NCBI GenBank assembly: GCA_947471695.1
Contig: CANIWY010000019.1
Location: 1 to 14,204 of the forward strand
Source: Nitrosomonadaceae bacterium
Lineage (GTDB): Bacteria; Pseudomonadota; Gammaproteobacteria; Burkholderiales; Nitrosomonadaceae
Direction: 5' to 3'
Length of the DNA: 14,204 nt
Shown here: positions 1 to 7,600 of the stretch, piece by piece
Numbering within the stretch: position 1 is the stretch's first letter
Layout: each line of letters starts with the position of its first letter
The notes under the pieces: model-generated
Told to the model about the DNA's origin: nothing
What the model saw: only the letters and a program-made list of their open reading frames with translations
Database searches by the model: none
Position numbers and translations under genes: made by a program

Positions 1-1574
1 AGGGAAGCGCCGACGAACAGCGAACTCCAAATGGCTTCGAGACTGGCACTGTCTTTCGCGAGGCCGCGCAATGCAATGCGGGCCGCGTCTTCGCGTTTGC
101 CCGCCCAGTTCAACACCTTGGCGATATTGTGTAATCCCAATCCCTCCTCGCTTGGAGTCAAGCGCGCCATAATCTTCGTGTGCACCTGCGCCATTCCATT
201 CTGTGTGAAACTTGCGGAAGGATGCACCACGTTCATGCGCACCAGTTCGTCGAAGATTCCATGCGCTAGAATTCCATAATCCTCCACGTTCAAATGAACG
301 TGATCCAGAAAATCAGGTTCGCCAAGAATATTATGACCTTGATCGCGTTGCGTTTTTTTTTCCATAATGTCCACGAAATCCATGTAATGGCTTTTCGTTT
401 CCAGCGCGGCTACACGGGTGATTTCACGCAGGGGAGTCAAAGCCCGCAGCGGGCAAATATCTTCGTCCAGCGCTTTCCGAAAGAGGATTTTGGCTTCCGG
501 ATAATTTTGAAGCGCAAGGGCCGCGCGACCAGCCTCGTAAAGGACTTCCGCGTTGCGTGGATCGAGATTTGCAGCCTCGTTCAGTTTCGCCCACGCTCCT
601 TTTGCGTCGGTATTTTCGAGTTGCGCGACACCCTGTTTTAACAGCTGTGCGGCGCTGTCCCTCTGTGTTTGTGAAATCGACGGAGTGGATTCACTTTTGA
701 AAGGTGAACAATCCTTTTCACTTGAGGGTGTGCTCAAGAACAGTGTCGTCGCGCCAGTGGAATGGGCGATGCGGGCGATGCGGCGCAGGGACAGATCGTA
801 ATGCTCCATCACCTGCTTTTTCAATTCATCATCCCGTGTGTAAGAAGTCGGGCCGATGGTGTGTTCCAGAATGTTGGTTTCCTCCGCAGCCATCTGCGTC
901 TTGTTCGACTTTTCCTTTCCTCCCGAAAAACTCCGCAATGCCCGTCGCATCGCGGAATAGGTTCTTGTCCGATCCATCATGGCCGAAGCTTCGCGCATCC
1001 ATGCGGGGAGTTCGCGGGTTTTGCGATAAGTGCGTTCTTCCAGAAACTCGTTGTGTCCCGAATAGATCACGAATAAATCCGGTTCGTAGTGGCTGAGTTC
1101 CTCGACGAGTTGCGCTTCCCGGTAGCTGGCGTAGCTGATGCCGCCGCAATTGATCACTTCAAACTTCCGGCTCGAGTCCGCTTCCGTCAGAATCTCCCGC
1201 AACCAGCCGCTATAAGAAGTCGGGTCGCGATAGGGGTGTCCATAAGTGGTTGAGCCACCCAAGGTGAAAATCCGATATGTCCCAGCGGCCTTCTTTATCG
1301 GAAAGCTTTGCAGGTTAAAGTGGGTCAGTTTTACGGGATTGGTTTCATACCATGCCCGTCCTTCCACATCCGTTTTTTTGATAAACAGGGGCTGGCCTGT
1401 GGCGAATCCCACATACGGATCTTCGCTTAAGGACAGCGGCCTCACGCCTGCAAGGGCCAATACCCCTTCGAGAACAGTGATGGAAATCACCAAGCTGCCC
1501 ATGGCTACTAGTGCATTGATCCACGGTTTTTTTTTTGGGGTAGGGGATTTGTTCATGCCTTTATCCATGCCCAT
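1..1574 (-). CDS. Membrane-anchored SGNH/GDSL hydrolase-like protein with internal TPR region (3' end cut by window)
   Basis: Read on the minus strand this frame is open for 524 codons and leaves the window at base 1, so the C-terminus is missing. Residues 1-17 are short and lysine-rich, and about 18-41 form one hydrophobic segment, suggesting an inner-membrane anchor with the rest outside the cytoplasm. All SGNH hydrolase blocks are visible: GGST with candidate nucleophile Ser108 (block I), N-C-G-G at 142-145 (block II glycine), GHNE with Asn175 (block III) and DHVH with Asp424/His427 (block V). A TPR-like helical stretch lies at about 312-375 between blocks III and V, and another helical TPR-like stretch starts near 478. 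The family hydrolyses esters or acetyl groups; the substrate cannot be told. The start is uncertain: in-frame ATGs lie at 1574, 1568 and 1556, none with a clear Shine-Dalgarno sequence; I took the most upstream. It is divergent from the adhesin-like genes. The family call is firm, the function open. Confidence 0.88.
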   Translation of the reverse strand, partial: MGMDKGMNKSPTPKKKPWINALVAMGSLVISITVLEGVLALAGVRPLSLSEDPYVGFATGQPLFIKKTDVEGRAWYETNPVKLTHFNLQSFPIKKAAGTYRIFTLGGSTTYGHPYRDPTSYSGWLREILTEADSSRKFEVINCGGISYASYREAQLVEELSHYEPDLFVIYSGHNEFLEERTYRKTRELPAWMREASAMMDRTRTYSAMRRALRSFSGGKEKSNKTQMAAEETNILEHTIGPTSYTRDDELKKQVMEHYDLSLRRIARIAHSTGATTLFLSTPSSEKDCSPFKSESTPSISQTQRDSAAQLLKQGVAQLENTDAKGAWAKLNEAANLDPRNAEVLYEAGRAALALQNYPEAKILFRKALDEDICPLRALTPLREITRVAALETKSHYMDFVDIMEKKTQRDQGHNILGEPDFLDHVHLNVEDYGILAHGIFDELVRMNVVHPSASFTQNGMAQVHTKIMARLTPSEEGLGLHNIAKVLNWAGKREDAARIALRGLAKDSASLEAIWSSLFVGAS

Positions 1575-1662
1575 TAGCTAAAAATCATTTCAAAGAGTAG
1601 GGTTTCTTTTTTCCGGGGAGAAACTTTCTATTTTCAGGCACGTAACCAATTGTAATTTTTGC

Positions 1663-1691
1663 TTCATACCCCAAATAAATAATCCTATAAT
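1663..1691 (+). promoter_or_regulatory. Sigma70-type promoter for the 1816 gene
   Basis: A perfect TATAAT -10 box lies at 1686-1691, with TTCATA (4 of 6 matches to TTGACA) at 1663-1668 and a 17-base spacer. Transcription would start near 1698, giving a leader of about 118 bases before the ATG at 1816. The call rests on consensus matching only. Confidence 0.55.
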
Positions 1692-1738
1692 TTCAACCCG
1701 AAAAGTCCCAAATTCTGTACATTAGCATTTGAAACGCA

Positions 1739-1769
1739 GGGGGAAAGCGGAGAAAACCGCTGAACTCCC
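1739..1769 (+). promoter_or_regulatory. Possible structured RNA leader (two-stage hairpin)
   Basis: In the predicted leader, GGGGG (1739-1743) can pair with CTCCC (1765-1769, one G-U pair), and AGCGG (1746-1750) pairs with CCGCT (1757-1761) around an A-rich loop, leaving a purine-rich internal loop (AA opposite GAA). A run of seven T follows at 1777-1783, about seven bases after the stem, too far for a standard terminator. It does not match any riboswitch class I can recall. It may be an attenuator, an mRNA-stability element or chance. Confidence 0.3.
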
Positions 1770-1815
1770 GAAGAAGTTTTTTTGGTAGTAACCTGACAAG
1801 ATAGAGGAGAACAAG

Positions 1816-4386
1816 ATGAAAAACATGATCGGATCCGGAATCCTTTTGCTGGGCATGGCTGTGGCCGCTTCGGCGGAAGATTATAACCAATGGGCAGCCT
1901 ACAAGGACATTACCGTCAACACGACGAGTGCCGGAGCAAATGTTGCCAACAATGTCCTTGGCATTCCCGTATTGGTCCGTTTGACGAGCAGCAACTTCTC
2001 TGATTTCGCGGTTCCAGGAACCAAGGCCAGCATTCGCTTTGAAACCACGTCTAAACACCTTCCTTATCAGGTGGAGCGTTGGGACAGCACGGGTGGCAAT
2101 GTTGCGGAAGTCTGGGTATTACTCGATACCGCCAAAGGCAACAATTCGTCTCCGTCCATCCGCATGCGCTGGGGCAAAGCCGGTGCGGTCGACAGTTCCA
2201 ATGGTGGTGCAGTGTTCGCCCAGTCCAACGGGTTTGTTGGTGCATGGCACTTGGGCGATGCGCCCGGTATTACCGCCCGTCCCAATGCCGTTACGGGAGC
2301 TCCACCGGCGACACCTTCCAATGACGCCGGAACTTTCGGTGGTGGCACGTATGTCACTCCAACCGGAGTGATTGGCAAGGCCGATGTGATTCGCGGAGCA
2401 GGTACTCGAAATGCGCCAGTCGCCAACAGCGATTATCTGGATATTGGGAGCGGAGCCACGGGTTCCACCCAAAGTCCCTATGACGGAAACAATACGTATG
2501 CAGGATACACGGATTTCTCAACGGGTTTCACTTATTCATTTTGGGTGAACCCTGGCGCTGCCGCAGGCAACTTCACTTACATGCTGGAACTTTCCAACAC
2601 CAATGGTGGTACGAATAACATTCAGTTTTTCCGCCCCAATACCGCCACCACCTATCGATATGAACATGTCAATGGGGGTGCCAGTGCCGGCACCAAAACT
2701 ACTGCCAGCGGCAGTTTAGTTCAGGGTTCTTGGCAGCACATCGTGGTTACTGTAGGTACGGGAGCCACGCCCTCCGTGACTATTTATAAAAACGGAGTTG
2801 TCAGTCTTGCGGCTTCAAATGAAACAGCCCCCATGGAGGTCATAGCGCGTACGAATGCGTGGATTGGAAAATCCAATTACGGCGGCGACTTTTATTTCAA
2901 CGGCTCCTTCGACGAACCTGAAATTTCCAATCTGCCCCGTTCGGCGGATTGGGTCAAGTTGAGCTATGAAACCCAAAAGATCGGATCGACGGTTCTTACG
3001 TTCGGTGCCCAGGTCAATTCGCCTCCCACCAACCTCAGCTACTCCCCCAATCCTGCCGTGTACACGGTGGGTTATGCAATTCCGGCAAGCTCTCCCTCCG
3101 TCGTTGGAGCCGTCACCCGTTACTCGGTAGCTCCCACCCTCCCTGCAGGATTGTCACTCGACACCAACACCGGTGTAATTTCCGGAACACCGACTGCCGC
3201 TGTGGCCCAGACGGATTATGTCGTCAGTGCTACCAATGGCACGGGTTCCGACACGGAAACTGTTCGTATCACAGTGAATGCAAGTCTGGTCGCCCCGACA
3301 AACTTGAATTACACGGCACTGACAGCAGTTTATGGTGTGGGCGCTGTCATCACACCCAACAATCCCACAGTTACGGGTACGGTGACCAGCTATACGGTTA
3401 GCCCGGGTCTTCCTGCGGGGCTTGCCATCAGCGCGAGTACGGGTGTGATTTCCGGAACGCCGACTGCTGCCAGTGCCGCAACGACTTACACAGTAACCGC
3501 CTCCAATTCGGCGGGTTCGACTACCAAGGCTTTGAGCATCACGGTCGTGGCACCTCCCTCGGCGCTTAATTATTCCACTGTCACCGCTGTATATGGACTC
3601 AATGCAGCGATTACAGCAAATACCCCCACGGTCACCGGAACAGTTACGAGTTATTCGGTCAGTCCGGCCCTTCCTGCAGGGTTGACTCTCAATACCACCA
3701 GCGGTGTGATTTCGGGAACTCCGACAGCGATCACTGCCGCAACGACTTACACTGTAACCGCGTCCAATTTGGCGGGCTCAACCACCAAGGCGCTCAGCAT
3801 CACGGTGTACGGTCCTCCCTCCGGGTTGTTCTACACATCGAACCCCGTTATTTATGTCACCGGTGCGGCGATTTCCCAGAATTATGCCAGTGTTACCGGC
3901 ACGGTAACTCGCTTCTCCGTCACGCCTGCTCTTCCTGCGGGATTGGTCATGGACACGTTGACAGGAAACATCTCGGGAACTCCGACAACGGCTTCTGCGG
4001 CAGCCAACTATACGGTCACGGCCACCAATGGCGCAGGCAATACGACGGTGACGTTGAACATTACCATCATAACCCAGACGGCGATTCTACCGCATCTTCA
4101 GAATTTGTTGATGATCCGCGTCTCCGACGCATCCTCGGTGTCGTTTCAGATTCCAAATGGGGTGAATTCGGTTCGCGCCTCCATTGTGGACATGTGGGGC
4201 CGCACCGTTTGGTCGCGTTCGATTCAGTCCTCCGGTGTGGCGGGAATTCACCAGCTTGCTTGGGACGGCCTCTCGCCCAACGGCAACAAGGTCTCAGCCG
4301 GACTTTATGTAGCCCGTGTTAAAACCACAGGTTCCAATCCCGGTTCTTCGAAAACCATCGAACGGAAAATCAACTACACACCGTAA
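1816..4386 (+). CDS. Secreted DUF2341-LamG-(Ig-like)x4 protein with FlgD/T9SS-like C-terminal domain
   Basis: This 856-residue protein begins with a signal peptide (hydrophobic 9-18, likely cleavage after A-S-A at residue 20). Domains in order: DUF2341 at about 21-134 (R-F near 75 followed by YQVERW and MRWG motifs), LamG/concanavalin-like at about 139-384 (AWHLGD, SWQHIVV and FDE motifs, ending W-V-K-L-S-Y), four He_PIG Ig-like repeats at 403-755 (LPAGL...TGVISGTPT signature), and a C-terminal domain at about 756-856 (MWGRTVW, AWDG, AGLYVARV) like FlgD Ig domains and type IX secretion sorting domains. There is no cysteine. A strong ribosome binding site, GAGGAG at 1804-1809, sits six bases before the ATG and settles the start. 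A hairpin terminator follows the stop, so it is probably monocistronic. By family it is exported, and probably surface-attached or released; binding of glycan or protein is inferred, no ligand is evident, and no catalytic domain is seen. Confidence 0.93.
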   Translation: MKNMIGSGILLLGMAVAASAEDYNQWAAYKDITVNTTSAGANVANNVLGIPVLVRLTSSNFSDFAVPGTKASIRFETTSKHLPYQVERWDSTGGNVAEVWVLLDTAKGNNSSPSIRMRWGKAGAVDSSNGGAVFAQSNGFVGAWHLGDAPGITARPNAVTGAPPATPSNDAGTFGGGTYVTPTGVIGKADVIRGAGTRNAPVANSDYLDIGSGATGSTQSPYDGNNTYAGYTDFSTGFTYSFWVNPGAAAGNFTYMLELSNTNGGTNNIQFFRPNTATTYRYEHVNGGASAGTKTTASGSLVQGSWQHIVVTVGTGATPSVTIYKNGVVSLAASNETAPMEVIARTNAWIGKSNYGGDFYFNGSFDEPEISNLPRSADWVKLSYETQKIGSTVLTFGAQVNSPPTNLSYSPNPAVYTVGYAIPASSPSVVGAVTRYSVAPTLPAGLSLDTNTGVISGTPTAAVAQTDYVVSATNGTGSDTETVRITVNASLVAPTNLNYTALTAVYGVGAVITPNNPTVTGTVTSYTVSPGLPAGLAISASTGVISGTPTAASAATTYTVTASNSAGSTTKALSITVVAPPSALNYSTVTAVYGLNAAITANTPTVTGTVTSYSVSPALPAGLTLNTTSGVISGTPTAITAATTYTVTASNLAGSTTKALSITVYGPPSGLFYTSNPVIYVTGAAISQNYASVTGTVTRFSVTPALPAGLVMDTLTGNISGTPTTASAAANYTVTATNGAGNTTVTLNITIITQTAILPHLQNLLMIRVSDASSVSFQIPNGVNSVRASIVDMWGRTVWSRSIQSSGVAGIHQLAWDGLSPNGNKVSAGLYVARVKTTGSNPGSSKTIERKINYTP
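3022..4080 (+). repeat. Four tandem He_PIG Ig-like repeats in the 1816 gene
   Basis: Repeat boundaries are about 3022-3291, 3292-3549, 3550-3810 and 3811-4080, that is 86-90 residues each. Each has the core pattern S-x-x-P-x-LPAGL-x(5-7)-G-x-ISGTPT followed by a Y-x-V-x-A-(S/T)-N strand. Repeats 2 and 3 are the closest pair (shared TTYTVTASN and AGSTTKALSITV), which points to a fairly recent internal duplication. Confidence 0.9.
4081..4383 (+). other. C-terminal FlgD-like / type IX sorting-like domain
   Basis: The last ~100 residues leave the Ig-repeat pattern. They show the order V-x-I-V-D-M-W-G-R, then a G-x-H-x-L-AWDG stretch, then G-N-K-V-S-AGLYVARV, typical of FlgD-type Ig folds and of the sorting domains used by type IX secretion in FCB bacteria. 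By analogy it would carry the protein across the outer membrane. Plain FlgD-like Ig domains in non-T9SS proteins look much the same, so the secretion role is an inference. Confidence 0.65.
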
Positions 4387-4413
4387 TCGAAATGCTTTGT
4401 TCCAAGGCCTTGG

Positions 4414-4440
4414 AAAACCCCCGGAAACGGGGGTTTTCTT
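4414..4440 (+). terminator. Rho-independent terminator after the 1816 gene
   Basis: A perfect 10-base-pair stem, AAAACCCCCG (4414-4423) with CGGGGGTTTT (4428-4437), is closed by a GAAA tetraloop. It is followed by a short T-rich tail and starts 27 bases after the stop codon. Confidence 0.88.
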
Positions 4441-4537
4441 GTAAAAAAGGGTCTTGTAGGAAAAAGCCTTTTTGTGTTCTCAATAACGGAAAAGGATAAC
4501 CCTGAAAGTCCATTTTTGGGGTATATTCAATGGCCCG

Positions 4538-4559
4538 GATTTCCGCATTTGCGGAAATC
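4538..4559 (+). promoter_or_regulatory. Perfect 9-bp inverted repeat upstream of the giant gene
   Basis: GATTTCCGC (4538-4546) and GCGGAAATC (4551-4559) are exact reverse complements around a 4-base ATTT spacer. The element lies 139 bases before the ATG at 4699. It has no following T-run, so it is not a clear terminator; it could be an operator for a dimeric regulator or an RNA hairpin in the leader. Confidence 0.45.
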
Positions 4560-4698
4560 ATTCTTGGTGATTCGCGTCACTGAAAGTGAGCACGGGGTTT
4601 GTTTTAAAATGTTCTCGTGCGGTGACTGTGCAATGTGGGATAGGTTTGTGGGTAACGTAGTTGCAAAATGGGTTTGGGATTTTAGAAGGGTGGGGAAT

Positions 4699-7600
4699 AT
4701 GAAAATGAAGATCGGCAAACAACTTGGAATTCTGGCTTTGTTGGCCTCCGTCACTTCTGTGTTTGCCGGCCCGTACGATACCTGGTCCAATTACCGGGAC
4801 ATCACCATCAATACCACCAGTGGGGGCGCCAATGTTAGCGGAAGCGTCGCCAATTTTCCCGTTCTTGTCCGGTTAACCAGTGCCGATGCGGCTCATGGCA
4901 GCGATGTTCTTTCGGCAGCCCTGGCAAGTGGAGCGGATTTGCGTTTTTCCGATTCCACCGGCACCACGGCCCTTTCCTATCAAATTGAACGCTGGAGTGC
5001 CTCCGCCGCTGAAATCTGGGTTCTAGTTCCCAGCGTTGTGGGAAACAGCAACACCAAGGTCCGCATGTGGTGGGGAAAGGCCTCTGCCACCACCGAGTCT
5101 AACGGCCCCGCCGTGTTCCAAACCTCCAACGGATTTCTCAGTGTGTCGCACTTGGGTGACAGTACGGGCTCCAGTCCGCGTCCCAATGCCGTTTCAGGCG
5201 CTCCCAAAGCAGTACTGAGAAATTATCCAGGAGGCTACGCCCCAGTGTCTGGTGTCGTCGGTTTGGCTGACACTCTCCGCAGAGCAAATGGCGCTGCCGG
5301 TACAAGCCCAACCGGGGATGACTACATCGATTTGGGCAGGGACGTCAGTTTTAACAACAACAATTATTTCAATTTGAGCGGTGCCTGGACGGTATCGGAA
5401 TGGATTTATGATGTTGTTCCGACCTCTACCGAACGTTTGTTCAACCTTGCAAACGACTCGGCTTCTGCGGGAGGGGCTCCTACAGCCAGTACGGGACAAC
5501 GCATTCAGATTTTGGGCGACAAGAATGCCAGCACCACCGCTCCCAACCTTTCCATGCGATATACAGTGGCAGGGACTGGGATAACAGCTCTTGACGTGAC
5601 CCCTACTTTTACATTAAATGCATGGCATCATGTTATGGCCACAAAGGCTTCGGGTACGACGGGCATAATTTTGTATCAGGACGGCGTGAGGGATTCCATC
5701 ACCACCACTTTGGGCAATTTGGCGAATACTGCCAATAATTACGTGTGGCTGGGTCGTTCCAGTGACGCGACTCTCTTTTTCAGAGGCAAGTTTGACGAAG
5801 TCGTCGTTGCGAATCAAAGCCGCACCGCCGACTGGGTTAAGTTGAGCTACCAGACTCAAAAACCCGGGGCCACCACTCTTTCTTTGGGTGCAACCCAAAA
5901 TACCAGTACCGATCCACCTTCCGGCATGAGCTATTCCAGCAATCCGGTCACTTACATCGTGGGTCTTGCCATTCCCACCAATACCGGGACCTTGGCGGGT
6001 GGTTTCTCTTCTAATTGGACTGTGAGTCCGGCTCTGCCGACAGGTTTGACATTGAGCACCACTTCGGGTACCATCACCGGCACTCCGACATCCGCAGCTT
6101 CTGCTGCCGATTACACGATCACGGCTACCAATTCTTTCGGCAACACCAACACCTTGGTGAATATTACCGTCAGAGCAGCCGCCATTCCCAACCTTTCCTA
6201 TTCGAACAATCCCGCAACTTATACCTTCGGATCCACCATTTCTAACAACACTCCGACTGCCGGAGACACGGTGACGAGTTGGGGTATTAGTCCCGCGCTT
6301 CCCGCCGGGCTGAGCTTCAGCACGAGTACGGGCATTATTTCCGGTACGCCTACTGCAGTTGCGACAGCGGCGAATTACCGGGTGATTGCTTCCAACCCAT
6401 CCGGATCGGATACGGAGTTTGTGAATATTACCGTGAATCCCACTGCACCCTCGGGTCTTTCATATCCGACACCTACAGCGACCTATCGTGCAGGTGACGT
6501 CATTACTTCCAACACCCCAACCTTGGCAAACAATGGCGGAGGAGGGATTTCTTATTCGGCTTCCCCTTCGCTGCCTGATGGCTTGAACTTGAATACGGTC
6601 ACAGGTGTTATTTCCGGCGCCGCCACGGCTGCAGTTTCTGCGGCCAATTATGTCGTGACGGCGACTAATGCAGCCGGCTTCGCCCAAGCTACCGTGAATA
6701 TCACGGTGACCGCAGGCGAAGACTATTCCCAATGGACGTATTCCAGAGACATGACTTTGAATACCACAACCGCGTCTGCCGGCGTGACTTCCGGTTTGGG
6801 AAGAATTCCCGTTCTGGTTCGACTGACTGGCAAGCATGCCGTCGTATTCAACCAGGCATTGTCAACAGGAGCGGATATCCGCTTCGCCAATGGGACGGGA
6901 GGGCATCTTGCTTATCAAGTGGAGCGTTGGAGTTTTACTCCGGGAGATACCTCCGCCGCCATTTGGGTTCTTGCAGATACGGTTGCCGCCAGTGGTACCA
7001 CGACGGTACGCATGTATTGGGGCAATGGTTCCGCCACGGACGATTCCCGCCCCACCGTAGTGTTCGACACCACAGCGGGTTTCCAGGGTGTCTGGCATCT
7101 TGGAGATGCGACCGATGCCAACGCCAGTGATGCCACGGTCAATGGTTTTGTGGGTACGCCCGGAACCACGGGTACGGGTGGCAACCCTTTTGATACGGTG
7201 GGTGTCGCAGGCCAGGCAAAGAGTTTCCGCATGACAACCAGTGAAACCAACGGCGCTTATTACGCCATGGCCGGTACTGCGAGCGGAAAGCTGAACTTTG
7301 CGGAAGGTGCCAAGTACACGATCTCCGCATGGATTAGGCCTTATAACATCACCAGCTCGGGTAAAATAGTGTCCAAGGGTGATCGGCAGTATTATCTGGC
7401 GAAACGAAACAGCGGCGCGAGTTATGAATTTGCCGAGAACGAGGGTTCAACGCAAAACTGGTGGCGTCTTGCGGCCACGGCCAATCAGTGGAGATATTTC
7501 GTGGGAGTCCGGCAGGGAGGCCTTGGAACCACCGGGGTGTCTGCCATGTACATGGATGGTGCGACGGCGGGCACGGTCGGGACGACATCTTCGGGCGCGG

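Larger units (their letters stand above)
1575..1815. other. Divergent intergenic region
   Basis: This 241-base AT-rich gap separates the minus-strand SGNH gene from the plus-strand gene at 1816 and should hold both promoters. The plus-strand promoter and leader hairpin are listed separately. For the minus strand the best -10-like hexamer I see is TACAAT (plus coordinates 1649-1654), about 75 bases from the start, but it has no convincing -35. No small ORF with a ribosome binding site stands out. Confidence 0.7.
4387..4698. other. Intergenic region between the two paralogous genes
   Basis: This 312-base gap holds the terminator of the first gene, a perfect 9-base inverted repeat (4538-4559) and the upstream region of the giant gene. 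A weak promoter-like pair is TTGTGT (4472-4477), 17 bases, GATAAC (4495-4500). A further nested pairing is possible: GTCAC 4576-4580 with GTGAC 4622-4626, enclosing GCACG 4590-4594 with CGTGC 4616-4620. No credible small gene is seen. The terminator and the size of the gap argue for separate transcription of the giant gene. Confidence 0.6.

Noticed and set aside
704..1096. Several plus-strand open frames within 31-1581
   Set aside because: All lie opposite the SGNH-TPR gene, whose minus-strand frame shows complete catalytic motifs; their translations have no domain sense.
1739..1783. Leader hairpin plus T7 run as an intrinsic terminator or a c-di-GMP riboswitch
   Set aside because: The T-run begins seven bases after the stem, too far for a standard terminator, and the conserved core of GEMM-type riboswitches is not present.
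4527..4790. An 87-codon minus-strand open frame overlapping the start of the giant gene
   Set aside because: No ribosome binding site or recognisable motif; it spans the giant gene's leader and signal peptide region and looks like chance.
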